From: Clostridia bacterium | GTDB lineage: Bacteria > Bacillota > Clostridia > UMGS1883 | Length of the DNA: 64,000 nt | Direction of reading: 5' to 3' | Assembly: GCA_017505525.1 (NCBI GenBank) | Contig: JAFVPB010000056.1 | Location: forward strand, 1-64,000 | In this document: in pieces, positions 7,538 to 16,954 of the stretch | Position numbering within the stretch: the stretch's first letter is position 1 | How the letters are laid out: each line of letters begins with the position of its first letter | The notes under the pieces: generated by a model | Told to the model about the DNA's origin: nothing | The model's input: the letters and a program-made list of their open reading frames with translations, nothing else | The model's database searches: none | Translations under genes and position numbers: made by a program

Positions 7538-8428
7538 TTATTTACCCAGCTTGTTGTTTTGACCGGGAGCGTATCCGTAATTCTTCTTAAATTGTCGGCT
7601 AAAATAATTGGCAGAGTTAAATCCACAAGCACAACTAATTTCCTGAAGCGTATATATTTTTTCATTCAACATTCTGTGTGCCACTTGAAGCCTATACTTA
7701 ATAAGTGCGTCTACAGGAGAAATTCCCATATATGAATTGAAGCATCTGCCCGCCTCGCTTCTGCTGATATTGGCTGAATTAGCAATGTCCTCAAGAGTGA
7801 TAGTTTCGGAATAATGCTCATAAATAAACGAAAGCATTTTTTGTATCCGTATCTGATTGTTGATTTGTATGCGCGTGGCAATATTTTTTGGCAATTTATC
7901 AAAGTTGCAAAAAATATATTCAAAGATACTGCTTAAAGCTCTTTGCACAATCATTTCATAGCATTGATTTTTCTCGCGCAAACAATTATAAATATCTTTG
8001 ATTAATCGGTTTACCTCTTTATGGCAACTGTTTTCGTGCCGAAAAACGATAAATGGCAAAGCGTTGCATTGTTTGATGGGCAAAATATATTTTTGATATA
8101 TCTCACTTGTATCAGTTGAAACAATTGTACCAGAAAATACTATGTTGGGCATCGGTTCAGGAGTATTGCCGGATATTTGCTTTATTGAATGTAATATATT
8201 TCCGTTTACAAAAATACTGTCTCCCGGTTTTAAGGTTATATGCTGTTGCTCCACCTGATAGTCAAGAGTGCTGTTTATAGCAGTAGCAATTTCGAAATCA
8301 GGATGCCAATGTAAGGGACCCGTCCAATTGGGCAAAGAAGCAAGCTCATCATGAAAATATGTAATAGGAAATGCTGTAATATCGTGCAATATTTGTTCTC
8401 GAAATTGATTGTCTATAATAATTGGCAT
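7538..8428 (-). CDS. AraC-family transcriptional regulator
   Basis: A 296-residue regulator with an N-terminal cupin-like effector domain (about 10-150; WTGPLHWHPDFEIATA and KPGDSIFVNGNILH are typical) and a C-terminal double helix-turn-helix domain (about 195-290). The second HTH motif is CGFNSANYFSRQFKKNYGYAPG. A strong GGAGG lies 10 bp upstream of the ATG. It is transcribed divergently from the GH36 gene and just upstream of the MFS permease gene, which suggests it is the local sugar-responsive activator of both; the effector is unknown. Confidence 0.9.
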   Translation of the reverse strand: MPIIIDNQFREQILHDITAFPITYFHDELASLPNWTGPLHWHPDFEIATAINSTLDYQVEQQHITLKPGDSIFVNGNILHSIKQISGNTPEPMPNIVFSGTIVSTDTSEIYQKYILPIKQCNALPFIVFRHENSCHKEVNRLIKDIYNCLREKNQCYEMIVQRALSSIFEYIFCNFDKLPKNIATRIQINNQIRIQKMLSFIYEHYSETITLEDIANSANISRSEAGRCFNSYMGISPVDALIKYRLQVAHRMLNEKIYTLQEISCACGFNSANYFSRQFKKNYGYAPGQNNKLGK

Positions 8429-8774
8429 GATATACCCGCCTCCAAAAAACTAATCTTTTTCCTCTTGTGTAATAATCTTACAACGCATAGCGTTTATGGT
8501 TTGCCTCGATTATATTGAAATTTATACCGTAAAGCTCTTAATTTCTTTGCTTTATATTATATATAAGCAGGAATCTCCTGTCAATCGACAAAATAGACAG
8601 GAGAGAGAAGGCCTGAACTGATAAGTGGAATAATTTTTGTTTTTATTTAGACAAATACACGAAAAGAACAACAGTGGTACAAAATTACCAAAAATGATAT
8701 AAATTTTACTTTACTTATATATGGTTACAATGATAAAATAATTAAAGAAATAACTACAGAAAAGAGGTAAATAA
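8429..8774. promoter_or_regulatory. Divergent AraC/GH36 regulatory region
   Basis: This 346-bp gap has no gene. It contains an 8-bp perfect inverted repeat (CTCCTGTC at 8575-8582, GACAGGAG at 8596-8603) and an AT-rich stretch with a TACAAT box near 8727-8732 preceded by TTTTAC about 16 bp upstream. It must hold promoters for both directions and probably the AraC operator; I cannot assign the operator itself. Confidence 0.5.
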
Positions 8775-10664
8775 ATGAATATAAGAAAATTATATGCAAA
8801 TGAACTTACCGAATTTGGTAATGGTCCCGGAATCTGCGGTGTGTTTGCTGCGTGGGGAAGCTTTGGGCTTGCCGACGGAACGAAAGATGATATAAAAAGA
8901 ATAAAAGAAACCGAAAATGGTTTTTTATGTGATTACGATAAATTTACGGTTAAATGCGAATATGAAGACCTTGGCACAGATGTTCTTTCAAGAAAAGACT
9001 ATTTTACCTGTAAGGAAGATATGGTTTTAAACGGATATATTTCACGTTTCCTGCTTGAGGGAGGAGAATATGAGGTTTATACTCAGTATAGCTCGTGGCA
9101 GCACGAAAGCCTTGGTGGATGGAACGACCTTATAAGCAGTGTTGAAATCTCTAACCGCGGAAACAGACTGACAGACAGTGCAACCCCTATGATTGCTCTG
9201 CGCAATAAGGCAAACGGAAGAATTTTAGTTATGCATCTTCTTCCGAACGCACAGTGGAAAATATCTGTTTCTAAGGTTCAGCTCGACGGAAAGGCTGATG
9301 TTGTTTTAATTGAATGCGGAATTAACGAAAGAAATCTTGCGATAAATTGCAAAAAAGGCGAAACAATCGATATGCCTGAAATGTATATATACGAAACAGA
9401 AAACAAAATGGATTTCGATGCGTGGAAGATTCACAGAATATTTAACCGCCTTTATCCAAGAAAGCGTTTACCGATTATATACAATACATGGCTTCTTGAT
9501 TTCGACCATCTCGATATTGATAATATTTACCGCCAGGCAGATACGGCAGCGGAAATCGGATGCGAATATTTTGCGATAGACGCAGGTTGGTTCGGCGTTA
9601 CCGACGATTGGACATTTGATATAGGAAACTGGGTGGAGAGCACCAATGGCGGGTTCTTCGGAAGAATGAAAGAGGTTTCCGATTATGTTCGAAATAAAGG
9701 AATGAAATTCGGTTTGTGGCTTGAGCCTGAAAGAGCACTTTCTAACACTGAAAATGTTAAGGCGCATCCCGAAATGTATTTGGGACGCGATGATCAGCGC
9801 TTCCTTGATTTTTCAAAAAAAGAGGCGCAGGATTACATATTTGATGTTATAAGCAACCTGGTTGATACATACAGCATCGAATATATGAAATACGATTTTA
9901 ACGCAACACTTGTGTATGACGATTCAAGAAATGGATATTACCGCTATTTTAAGGGGCATAAAGAGCTTATGCAGAGAATACGCGACAAGTATCCAAATCT
10001 TCATATAGAAAACTGCGGCTCGGGCGGCGCAAGAATGGACATGAGTCAGCAAACAGTGTTCGACAGTATTTGGATAAGCGATAATCAGTGTCCAATTGAT
10101 GCACTAAGAATTTATAAAGATACTGCACTTCGTCTTCCTCCATCATCAATGGATAAATACGATGTAAGAATCTACAGCGGTATGTTTCCGCAGTACAGAA
10201 ACCCTGAAAAAGCAGTGCTTCCGATGAGTTGTCATGGTGCTTCGTGGGAATATGTGATAAACGTTCACGAAAGCTTTACACACGCATTTTTGCAGGGCGG
10301 TGGAATTGGTTTTTCGTGTGATATTGCAAGCTATCCCGAGGCTGAAAAAGCTGCTCTTCGTGAAATGATTGCTGAGTATAAGAAAAACGAGGAATTCTTT
10401 AAAAATGCTGAAATGAGAATTCTGCACGATAATCAGAATATAACAATTCTGCAGTATTCAGATGAAAATCTTGATAAAAATATTATTCACGTATTTACTA
10501 AGGGCATATTCCAGCACAAGGTTACAGTTTATCCGTTTGTTTGCGAAAAGGAAAACTATAAGTGCGGAGAAATGGTGCTTTCAGGCGCTTCTCTCAGAAA
10601 GAACGGTATAGAAATTGAAGTGCGGGAAAACAGATGCTATACTATAGAATGTGAAAAAGCATAA
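8775..10664 (+). CDS. GH36-type alpha-galactosidase
   Basis: A 629-residue cytoplasmic glycoside hydrolase (no signal peptide) of clan GH-D, cleaving terminal alpha-galactosides. The N-terminal beta-sandwich (about 1-230) is followed by the catalytic barrel (about 240-520). The nucleophile is Asp374 in YMKYDFN, the acid/base is Asp436 in WISDNQCP, and the substrate loop ENCGSGGARMD matches the family CxxGGGRxD motif. FGLWLEPE is also typical. The protein is about 100 residues shorter than classical AgaA/RafA enzymes. It is controlled from the divergent region with an AraC regulator and is followed by a terminator, so it is probably monocistronic. Confidence 0.88.
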   Translation: MNIRKLYANELTEFGNGPGICGVFAAWGSFGLADGTKDDIKRIKETENGFLCDYDKFTVKCEYEDLGTDVLSRKDYFTCKEDMVLNGYISRFLLEGGEYEVYTQYSSWQHESLGGWNDLISSVEISNRGNRLTDSATPMIALRNKANGRILVMHLLPNAQWKISVSKVQLDGKADVVLIECGINERNLAINCKKGETIDMPEMYIYETENKMDFDAWKIHRIFNRLYPRKRLPIIYNTWLLDFDHLDIDNIYRQADTAAEIGCEYFAIDAGWFGVTDDWTFDIGNWVESTNGGFFGRMKEVSDYVRNKGMKFGLWLEPERALSNTENVKAHPEMYLGRDDQRFLDFSKKEAQDYIFDVISNLVDTYSIEYMKYDFNATLVYDDSRNGYYRYFKGHKELMQRIRDKYPNLHIENCGSGGARMDMSQQTVFDSIWISDNQCPIDALRIYKDTALRLPPSSMDKYDVRIYSGMFPQYRNPEKAVLPMSCHGASWEYVINVHESFTHAFLQGGGIGFSCDIASYPEAEKAALREMIAEYKKNEEFFKNAEMRILHDNQNITILQYSDENLDKNIIHVFTKGIFQHKVTVYPFVCEKENYKCGEMVLSGASLRKNGIEIEVRENRCYTIECEKA

Positions 10665-10672
10665 AAATTTGC

Positions 10673-10712
10673 AAAACAGACATATTTCCTTGAAATGTGT
10701 CTGTTTTTATGT
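10673..10712 (+). terminator. Terminator of the GH36 gene
   Basis: A 16-bp stem with one G-T pair (10673-10688 with 10692-10707) and a T-run lies 9 bp after the stop codon. Confidence 0.85.
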
Positions 10713-10751
10713 TAGAATTAAAATGTAACCAATAAACAAGGAGGAAATAAT

Positions 10752-12569
10752 ATGAAAAAATTGGTATCTATGCTTTTAGTTGTTATGTTTTGCTTTGCTT
10801 CTCTTGGAGCAGCGGCAGCAGAAGTGCCTTCTTTTATGGAGAAGAGATATAACAACTACACAGCAGATTACAAGATTTCGATGAAGATTAATAATGCTCA
10901 GGAAATTGCAGGGTTTCTTAAGGAACTGGATACAGAGCAGATTGATAGGTTTATAGATATAAGGGCGCTCATAGAGTCGCTTTTTGAGGTGAACTCTGTG
11001 TTGAATGTTGAGGCAGAAATTTCAGAGGACTTCAGAAAAGTTGCTATTGGTGTTACAACGGAAACAAATCAGAGCATTGTTCTTAACAGAAATTACACAA
11101 ATTCATATTGTGCTAAAACGGGATTATGGCTGAAAATGGATGTAGATAAAAAAGAACTTATTTTTGTTTATTCAACCCCATTTAATGAAAAGTATGCTGT
11201 GATAGATTTTACTAAAAATGCTCCGCAGAAAGTAAAAGATGAAATCTTTGGAATGTATGACAAAACGTTTAGCCGTGATTTTATGGAAAAACATAATAAT
11301 GAAATTATTAAGCTTGCTGCACAGCATGCAGATGTTTCAGTAAATGGAAAAACAGCTACACTTCATTATGATAATGATTCTTTCATAGCATTTATTGAAG
11401 CTACTGTAGAATATATGAAAAAATTATATGGGGAAATGGCACTTACTGTTGAAGGTGAAGCTATGGAATTTCCCGAAATTCCTTCTCTTGATGGAATAAA
11501 GCTTCTTGGAAAAGAAGGCATAACATGCACTTTCAATCTTTCAGAAGATACCATAACAGGCTATAGCGAAAAATGCGACATTTCAATTGGACTTGCGGAA
11601 ATCTATACAAGAATCAGTGGACAGCCTTGGGAGTTTATTTCCAGCGGGGATATTAATTTAACTGTTGAAACAAGTGGTACCGTGAGCAAAGTAGGAACAA
11701 CAAAGGTTGAATTTCCTGCACTTACAGAGGAAAACAGCTTTGAAATAATTGAAGAGAACGACGAATATTACGATGAAGAAGATGACGAGCCATATATATA
11801 CTACGATGTTTATGGGGAAACTGATATCGACACATTTGACGGAGAGAGATACTATATACCAATAAGAGATTGCATAGAGTATGCATATGAGGATTACTCT
11901 GTTATTACATACGATAAAGGAGCGGTTACGATTACCACCAACACAGGTATAGAAGGCAGAGATATAAACGCGTCTTTTAAAGTTGGCGAAGATGTGGCTA
12001 TAGTAAACGGAGTTACATATAGCGATTTCGGTGCATTTAAAATGATAGACGGAAAAGTGCATGCAAGTGCAGAATTCTATGAAAAATGCCTGGGATGGAA
12101 ACTCGTATCTCTTGATAAGGACCTTATTAATGGAACAATTTACTATGAATTCTATACTTCTGAGAATGAACCGTATGATCCTTATATATCCTATGGAGTT
12201 TATGGGGAAATTGATATCGACACATTTGACGGAGAGAGATACTATTTACCAATAAGAGATTGCATAGAGTATGCATATGAGGATTGCTCTGTTATTACAT
12301 ACGATAAAGGAGCGGTTACGATTACCACCAACACAGGTATAGAAGGCAGAGATATAAACGCGTCTTTTAAAGTTGGCGAAGATGTGGCTATAGTAAACGG
12401 AGTTACATATAGCGGTTTCGGTACATTTAAAATGATAGACGGAAAAGTGTATGCCAGCGTAGAATTTTATAAAGAATGTTTGGGATGGACTCTCGGATAT
12501 CTTGAAAAAGACCTTATTAACGGAGGAATGTACTACGAACTCTATACTTCAGAGGATTATTCGTATTAA
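10752..12569 (+). CDS. Secreted protein with duplicated copper-amine-oxidase-like modules
   Basis: A 605-residue exported protein: signal peptide (about 1-23, ending AAAAE), an N-terminal region of about 300 residues that I do not recognise, an acidic linker (DEYYDEEDDEP near 338), and two nearly identical 130-residue modules. Each module contains GERYYxPIRDCIEYAYED, NGVTYS and KMIDGKV, which resemble the stalk-like copper-amine-oxidase N-terminal domain. The modules are encoded by a 390-bp tandem DNA duplication. No catalytic residue set is visible, so a cell-surface structural or binding role is most likely. It is preceded by AAGGAGG and followed, 70 bp on, by a sodium symporter gene. Confidence 0.75.
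   Translation: MKKLVSMLLVVMFCFASLGAAAAEVPSFMEKRYNNYTADYKISMKINNAQEIAGFLKELDTEQIDRFIDIRALIESLFEVNSVLNVEAEISEDFRKVAIGVTTETNQSIVLNRNYTNSYCAKTGLWLKMDVDKKELIFVYSTPFNEKYAVIDFTKNAPQKVKDEIFGMYDKTFSRDFMEKHNNEIIKLAAQHADVSVNGKTATLHYDNDSFIAFIEATVEYMKKLYGEMALTVEGEAMEFPEIPSLDGIKLLGKEGITCTFNLSEDTITGYSEKCDISIGLAEIYTRISGQPWEFISSGDINLTVETSGTVSKVGTTKVEFPALTEENSFEIIEENDEYYDEEDDEPYIYYDVYGETDIDTFDGERYYIPIRDCIEYAYEDYSVITYDKGAVTITTNTGIEGRDINASFKVGEDVAIVNGVTYSDFGAFKMIDGKVHASAEFYEKCLGWKLVSLDKDLINGTIYYEFYTSENEPYDPYISYGVYGEIDIDTFDGERYYLPIRDCIEYAYEDCSVITYDKGAVTITTNTGIEGRDINASFKVGEDVAIVNGVTYSGFGTFKMIDGKVYASVEFYKECLGWTLGYLEKDLINGGMYYELYTSEDYSY
11811..12569 (+). repeat. 390-bp in-frame tandem duplication
   Basis: The unit at 11811-12200 is repeated at 12201-12569. 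The first ~260 bp of the two units differ at only a handful of positions, while the ends have diverged more. The period is a multiple of three, so the reading frame is kept. Confidence 0.9.
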
Positions 12570-12639
12570 TTTTATACGCTGTTGGAATATCGGATAATTC
12601 TAAAGTAATAAAGTATTTTAAAGCAAAGGATGAAATTTT

Positions 12640-13998
12640 ATGAACAACGAAAAACGAAGCAACTTTACAGGCAAAATCGGATTTGTCCTTGCTGCTGCCG
12701 GATCAGCGGTCGGCCTTGGAAACTTATGGAGGTTTCCTTACCTCGCAGCAAAATATGGTGGCGGTATATTCCTTTTAGTGTATATACTTCTTGCAGTAAG
12801 CTTTGGTTTTGCGCTTATGACGGCTGAAATTGCAATAGGAAGAAAAACAGGGCTTAGCGCTATAGGGGCTTTTAAGGCGCTTAATAAAAAATATTCGTTT
12901 ATCGGATATGTTGCAGCACTTATTCCTGCTATTATACTTCCGTACTACTCAGTTATCGGCGGTTGGGTTACAAAGTATTTATATGCTTTTATCAGCGGCG
13001 GTGCAAAAGCAGCGGCTGATGATGCATATTTTGGCGGTTTTATATCGCAGACAGCGCAACCTGTTTTATGGTTTGTGATATTCCTTGGCGCTACTGCACT
13101 TATCGTTCTTGGCGGCGTAGAAAAAGGCGTTGAAAAAGTTAGCAAGCTTATGATGCCCGTTTTAGTAGTTCTTTCAATTTTTATTGCTATATATTCTGTG
13201 TGTATGCCGGGTGCTATAGAGGGTGTTAAGTATTATATAATGCCTGATTTCAGTAAGTTTTCGGTAACAACAGTGCTTGCAGCTATGGGGCAGCTTTTCT
13301 ATTCAATGTCGCTTGCTATGGGCATTATGATTACATACGGTTCATATATGAAGAAAGACGTTAATCTTGAGTCTTCCGTTACACAGATAGAATTATTCGA
13401 CACAGGTATTGCTTTCCTTGCAGGTCTTATGATTATTCCTGCAGTGTTTGTATTTTCGGGCGGTACTCCCGAAGCACTCGGAAAGGGACCAAGCCTTATG
13501 TTTGTTACTCTTCCAAAGGTTTTTGAAAGTATGGCAGGTGGTACATATATAGGAATTTTATTCTTCCTGCTTGTGCTTTTTGCTGCGCTTACATCGTCGA
13601 TTTCGCTTATGGAAACAGTTGTTTCTATTTTGTGTGATAAATTAAAGATTGGAAGAAAGCTTTCGTGCTTACTTGTGTTTGTTTTTTCAGTTGTACTTGG
13701 GCTTCTTTCTTCTCTTGGATACGGAGTGTGGGCAGAGGTTAAGATTATAGGGCTTCAGTTCCTCGATTTCTTTGATTTCATCAGCAACAGTGTTCTTATG
13801 CCTGTGGTTGCATTCTTTACCTGCGTGTTTGTAGGTTATGTTATCAAGCCTGAGGCGATTTCTGAGGAAGTGGAGCTTTCAGGAAAATTCAGAAGAAAAG
13901 CACTATTTAATGTTGTTATCAAGTATATTGCACCTGTGTGCATCGTTCTTATACTTATATCATCAGTGCTTGAAGCTTTTGGTGTGTTTAAAATATAA
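12640..13998 (+). CDS. Sodium-dependent transporter, neurotransmitter:sodium symporter family
   Basis: A 452-residue, about 11-12-helix LeuT-fold symporter that takes up an amino acid or related amine with sodium. The N-terminal signature GFVLAAAGSAVGLGNLWRFP with the unwound TM1 glycines is diagnostic of the SNF/NSS family, and KYGGGIFLLVY follows. The length is slightly below the roughly 500 residues of eukaryotic members and usual for bacteria. An AAAGGATG ribosome-binding site precedes the ATG, and a terminator follows. Substrate cannot be predicted with confidence; tryptophan, tyrosine and branched-chain amino acid carriers all occur in this family. Confidence 0.92.
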   Translation: MNNEKRSNFTGKIGFVLAAAGSAVGLGNLWRFPYLAAKYGGGIFLLVYILLAVSFGFALMTAEIAIGRKTGLSAIGAFKALNKKYSFIGYVAALIPAIILPYYSVIGGWVTKYLYAFISGGAKAAADDAYFGGFISQTAQPVLWFVIFLGATALIVLGGVEKGVEKVSKLMMPVLVVLSIFIAIYSVCMPGAIEGVKYYIMPDFSKFSVTTVLAAMGQLFYSMSLAMGIMITYGSYMKKDVNLESSVTQIELFDTGIAFLAGLMIIPAVFVFSGGTPEALGKGPSLMFVTLPKVFESMAGGTYIGILFFLLVLFAALTSSISLMETVVSILCDKLKIGRKLSCLLVFVFSVVLGLLSSLGYGVWAEVKIIGLQFLDFFDFISNSVLMPVVAFFTCVFVGYVIKPEAISEEVELSGKFRRKALFNVVIKYIAPVCIVLILISSVLEAFGVFKI

Positions 13999-14000
13999 TA

Positions 14001-14040
14001 AAGAAAAGGCAATACCATTATGGGTGTTGTCTTTTCTTGG
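14001..14040 (+). terminator. Terminator after the sodium symporter gene
   Basis: A 16-bp stem with two G-T pairs (14001-14016 with 14023-14038) begins just after the stop codon and ends in a T-rich arm. Confidence 0.75.
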
Positions 14041-14070
14041 TGTTATAATAAAATTAAAGGAGAATAAAAA

Positions 14071-14511
14071 ATGCTTAAAGGAATTCCATCAATACTTTCA
14101 CCCGAACTTTTAAAGGTGCTCTGCGAAATGGGGCATAGCGATACAATAGTTATTGCAGACGGCAATTTTCCTTCTGAAACAATAGGAAAAAACGCAATAG
14201 TAATCAGAGCTGACGGCCACGGTGTGCCCGAGCTTCTTGAAGCAATATTAAAGGTTTTCCCGCTTGATACATATGTGGAAAATCCTGTATCTTTAATGCA
14301 GGTTATGCCAGGAGATAAAGTGGAAACACCGATATGGGATGTTTATAAAGAAATTGTTTCAAAGGAAGATGCGCGTGGTGAAAAAGCATTTTGCGAGGTT
14401 GAACGTTTTGAATTTTATGAAAGAGCGAAAAAAGCTTATGCAGTTATCGCTACGGGAGAAACAGCAATTTACGCAAATATTATGCTTCAAAAAGGTGTTG
14501 TAACAAAATAA
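14071..14511 (+). CDS. fucU: RbsD/FucU-family sugar mutarotase (L-fucose type)
   Basis: A 146-residue cytoplasmic mutarotase that interconverts the anomers of a sugar, most likely L-fucose, so that kinases or isomerases receive the right form. The family signature MLKGIPSILSPELLKVLCEMGHSDTIVIADGNFP places the conserved His22 and Asp30 as expected, and the C-terminal ETAIYANIMLQKGVV closes the active site. The length and the GHGVPELLEAIL segment point to FucU rather than RbsD. No fucose catabolic genes are adjacent; a DMT permease starts 9 bp later and is probably co-transcribed, which may make it the partner transporter. Confidence 0.9.
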   Translation: MLKGIPSILSPELLKVLCEMGHSDTIVIADGNFPSETIGKNAIVIRADGHGVPELLEAILKVFPLDTYVENPVSLMQVMPGDKVETPIWDVYKEIVSKEDARGEKAFCEVERFEFYERAKKAYAVIATGETAIYANIMLQKGVVTK

Positions 14512-14520
14512 GGTGGCAAT

Positions 14521-15384
14521 ATGGGAGCAGGAATGATACTTATATGCATTGGACTGGCGGTGCATCAGCTTGAGGCGATGATTGTACGGTTCTACGGGAA
14601 AAAGTATAAAAAAGGCGGTATGTTTTTTAATGCTGTTATATGCCTTTTTGCAATGATTTACTTTTTTCTAAGCGACGAGGGAACGCTTGAGTTTCCTAAA
14701 GGGGTATGCTTATACGGAGCACTAAATTCAATTATGTATGCAACAGGGTTTTACAGTGCCTATGCAGCATTTAAACTTGGTTCGTTTGGATTGAGTCGTC
14801 TTTTCACTTCCTTTGGTGTTATAGTTCCCACATTTTATGGTATTGTTTTCTTAAAAGAACCTACAACACTATTTACATATATAGCATTTGTACTGATTTT
14901 GCTTTCACTTTTTTTGATGAACTATCAGGGAAAAGAAAGTTCTTCGCAGAAGATTTCTTTTAGATGGATACTCAGTATTTTATTTATTGTGATTTCAAAT
15001 GCGGCAATAGCTATTATAGGAAGAGTGCAGTATGGAGTGTACGGCAACACCTATAAAAATGAATTTTTAATAATTTCACTTGCCGGGGCAACAATAGCAC
15101 TTTTAATATTTGGCTTTATATTTGAACGCGATTCATTCAAGGTGGAAATAAAGCATTGCCTGGTTTTTGGGGCGTTGGCCGGAATATTTAACGGAATAGG
15201 TAACCTTTTAACGCTTATAACTTATGAATATCTTCCCATATCATTTATATCGCCGGTTAAATCAGGTGCGGGCATTGTTATTAGCTTTTTAGTATCAATA
15301 ATTCTATATAAAGAAAGCTTTACAAAGCGCCAGCTTATCAGCGTTGGAATAGGTGCTTTGGCTGTAGTTTTAATGAACTTTTAA
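14521..15384 (+). CDS. DMT/EamA-family permease
   Basis: A 287-residue membrane protein with about ten predicted helices in two EamA-like repeats, typical of the drug/metabolite transporter superfamily. The second repeat shows the usual glycine-rich helix and the ending VSIILYKESFTKRQLISVGIGALAVVLMN. AAGGTGG lies just upstream of the ATG. Its 9-bp distance from fucU suggests a shared transcript and perhaps transport of a sugar or related metabolite. The substrate is otherwise unknown. Confidence 0.8.
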   Translation: MGAGMILICIGLAVHQLEAMIVRFYGKKYKKGGMFFNAVICLFAMIYFFLSDEGTLEFPKGVCLYGALNSIMYATGFYSAYAAFKLGSFGLSRLFTSFGVIVPTFYGIVFLKEPTTLFTYIAFVLILLSLFLMNYQGKESSSQKISFRWILSILFIVISNAAIAIIGRVQYGVYGNTYKNEFLIISLAGATIALLIFGFIFERDSFKVEIKHCLVFGALAGIFNGIGNLLTLITYEYLPISFISPVKSGAGIVISFLVSIILYKESFTKRQLISVGIGALAVVLMNF

Positions 15385-15397
15385 AGGAGCACATATA

Positions 15398-15599
15398 ATG
15401 AAAAAACGTCTTTATAAATCAACAGTGGATGAAAAAACTCTGCGGAGTTTGCGCAGGAATTGCAGAATATTTTGAAATAGACCCAACGCTTGTGCGCCTT
15501 GCTTGGGTGGCTTTTACTCTTCTTGGCGGATCGGGCGTTATTGCTTATATAGTTGCGGCAATAGTTATGCCTAAAAATAATGGTAATATTGAAGGTTAA
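15398..15599 (+). pseudogene. PspC-domain membrane protein gene, frameshifted
   Basis: The start (MKKRLYKSTVD) and the rest (KLCGVCAGIAEYFEIDPTLVRLAWVAFTLLGGSGV..., then a membrane helix) together form a complete ~66-residue PspC-domain protein, but lie in two frames. One extra A in the A-tract at 15432-15437 puts the ribosome into a stop at 15473. A good AAGGAG site precedes the ATG at 15398 and the coding sequence is otherwise intact, so the lesion is recent, variable, or an assembly error. PspC proteins sit in the membrane and sense envelope stress. It lies directly before the kinase/helicase cluster and might have been its first gene. Confidence 0.85.
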
Positions 15600-15622
15600 A
15601 TTTATTTAAGTAGGTGGAAGAA

Positions 15623-16954
15623 TTGTTTTCTGATATAGTTTTAAAAACACAATTTTTCAATACAAATACAATACATGAAAAGCTTCTTTCCTGTGAAACA
15701 AGGATAAGAACAAAGCCTACCGAAAGTATTTCAGATGCGAGAAGTGCGGCTGAAGAATTTATCAAGGGTGTATTGGATTCCAAAGGGATAAAGATTCCCA
15801 AAGGTATCAAAGCAAAGCTTTTAAAGCTCTCCTCGGCAGAAGAAAGGCAGCTTAGATGTTTAAGCGAGGGTTTTATAACAGAAGCACAGAGTGAGATATT
15901 AACCAAAATCCGCCGAAGCGGAAACATTTCTGTTCACGAGCCGGGGATTAAAAGCAACACTCAGAAAGCGGCAGATGTTTTTGAATTACTCTATAAATTT
16001 ATTGCTGAATACATAACAAAGCAAGAGGTGAAATTTATATCTCCGCTTGAAGAAAAGTATCCTTTGTTCGAGCTTTTACCTATAGGAAATTACGAGGTTA
16101 TAAAGCCTCTTTTTGAAAAATTCAGCTTTGATATTATTCCGTCTTATTTATGCAGACGAGTTAAAAAAGACGGAGATATTGAAATGGCTATCATCAGGCG
16201 CTTCCGTCTGGAAGAAAAAGAGGATATGCGCCACGAACGTGAAATTTTAGCCTCGAACGAGGTGCGGAAGAATTACACAGATGTAAGCTTCGAGCCTATA
16301 AAAACAGAAGAAATCGAATCGAGTAAGGATTGCAGGCACAGATATTTATGCTATATTCTTGGGAAAAACACTTTTCTTATGAGCGAGCGTGAAAAGCTTA
16401 AAGGATTAAATCTTCCCATATGGCAAAAATTAAACATTGTGTATGAAATTGCAGAAACGCTTTATTCCCTTATTGATATAGAAGAGGGTGTTTCAATCCA
16501 TCATCGTCAGCTTTCTCCGCAATCGGTTTTTATCACTGTGGGAAGAAAAAATGTTCATGCAAGAGTTGGCTTTTTTGAGTATGCAAAAATAAAACGCGAA
16601 AATGAAGATGGTGCTAACCCAACAGTTATGAGAACAAAGTGCTTTAACGAGCACAAAGACGATTACTACAAGCCACCCGAATTCCGCGATCAGACTATAC
16701 GCGGAAACGAAAATATAGATTGGGAGCAGGTGGATGTGTATTCGTGCGCGATGCTTGTTTTCTATGTTCTTTTTGGCGAGCCTGTAGTAAATGCTGATAA
16801 AGAAGAAAAGTATCTTGACTATATTGAAGATAAAATATCGTATGAGTTAAGGGATGTTTTAGAAAAAATTATAACTATGCCTTATGGCAACCGTGCAGGT
16901 ATTAACGAACTCAGAAAAGTTCTTAAAAGGGAGGTAGCACGTTTTGAAGAATAA
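15623..16954 (+). CDS. Pseudokinase-domain protein of the kinase/helicase cluster
   Basis: A 443-residue cytoplasmic protein starting with TTG at 15623, placed 6 bp after GGTGG; a GTG at 15614 is possible but has no ribosome-binding site. The N-terminal ~150 residues are not recognised. The C-terminal ~280 residues follow the protein kinase fold, with a hydrophobic helix (VDVYSCAMLVFYVLFGEPV) matching subdomain IX and PPEF at the APE position. The catalytic Asp of the HRD loop is Gln296 (HHRQLSPQSVF) and the DFG Asp is Gly316 (GFFEYA), so it should not phosphorylate. It overlaps the active kinase gene by 11 bp and probably acts as its scaffold or allosteric partner. Confidence 0.7.
   Translation: MFSDIVLKTQFFNTNTIHEKLLSCETRIRTKPTESISDARSAAEEFIKGVLDSKGIKIPKGIKAKLLKLSSAEERQLRCLSEGFITEAQSEILTKIRRSGNISVHEPGIKSNTQKAADVFELLYKFIAEYITKQEVKFISPLEEKYPLFELLPIGNYEVIKPLFEKFSFDIIPSYLCRRVKKDGDIEMAIIRRFRLEEKEDMRHEREILASNEVRKNYTDVSFEPIKTEEIESSKDCRHRYLCYILGKNTFLMSEREKLKGLNLPIWQKLNIVYEIAETLYSLIDIEEGVSIHHRQLSPQSVFITVGRKNVHARVGFFEYAKIKRENEDGANPTVMRTKCFNEHKDDYYKPPEFRDQTIRGNENIDWEQVDVYSCAMLVFYVLFGEPVVNADKEEKYLDYIEDKISYELRDVLEKIITMPYGNRAGINELRKVLKREVARFEE

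Noticed and set aside
15432-15437. Programmed ribosomal frameshift in the PspC gene
   Set aside because: The A-tract would need a +1 shift and is not arranged as a -1 slippery heptamer in the zero frame, and no downstream stimulatory structure is evident. An extra base is simpler.
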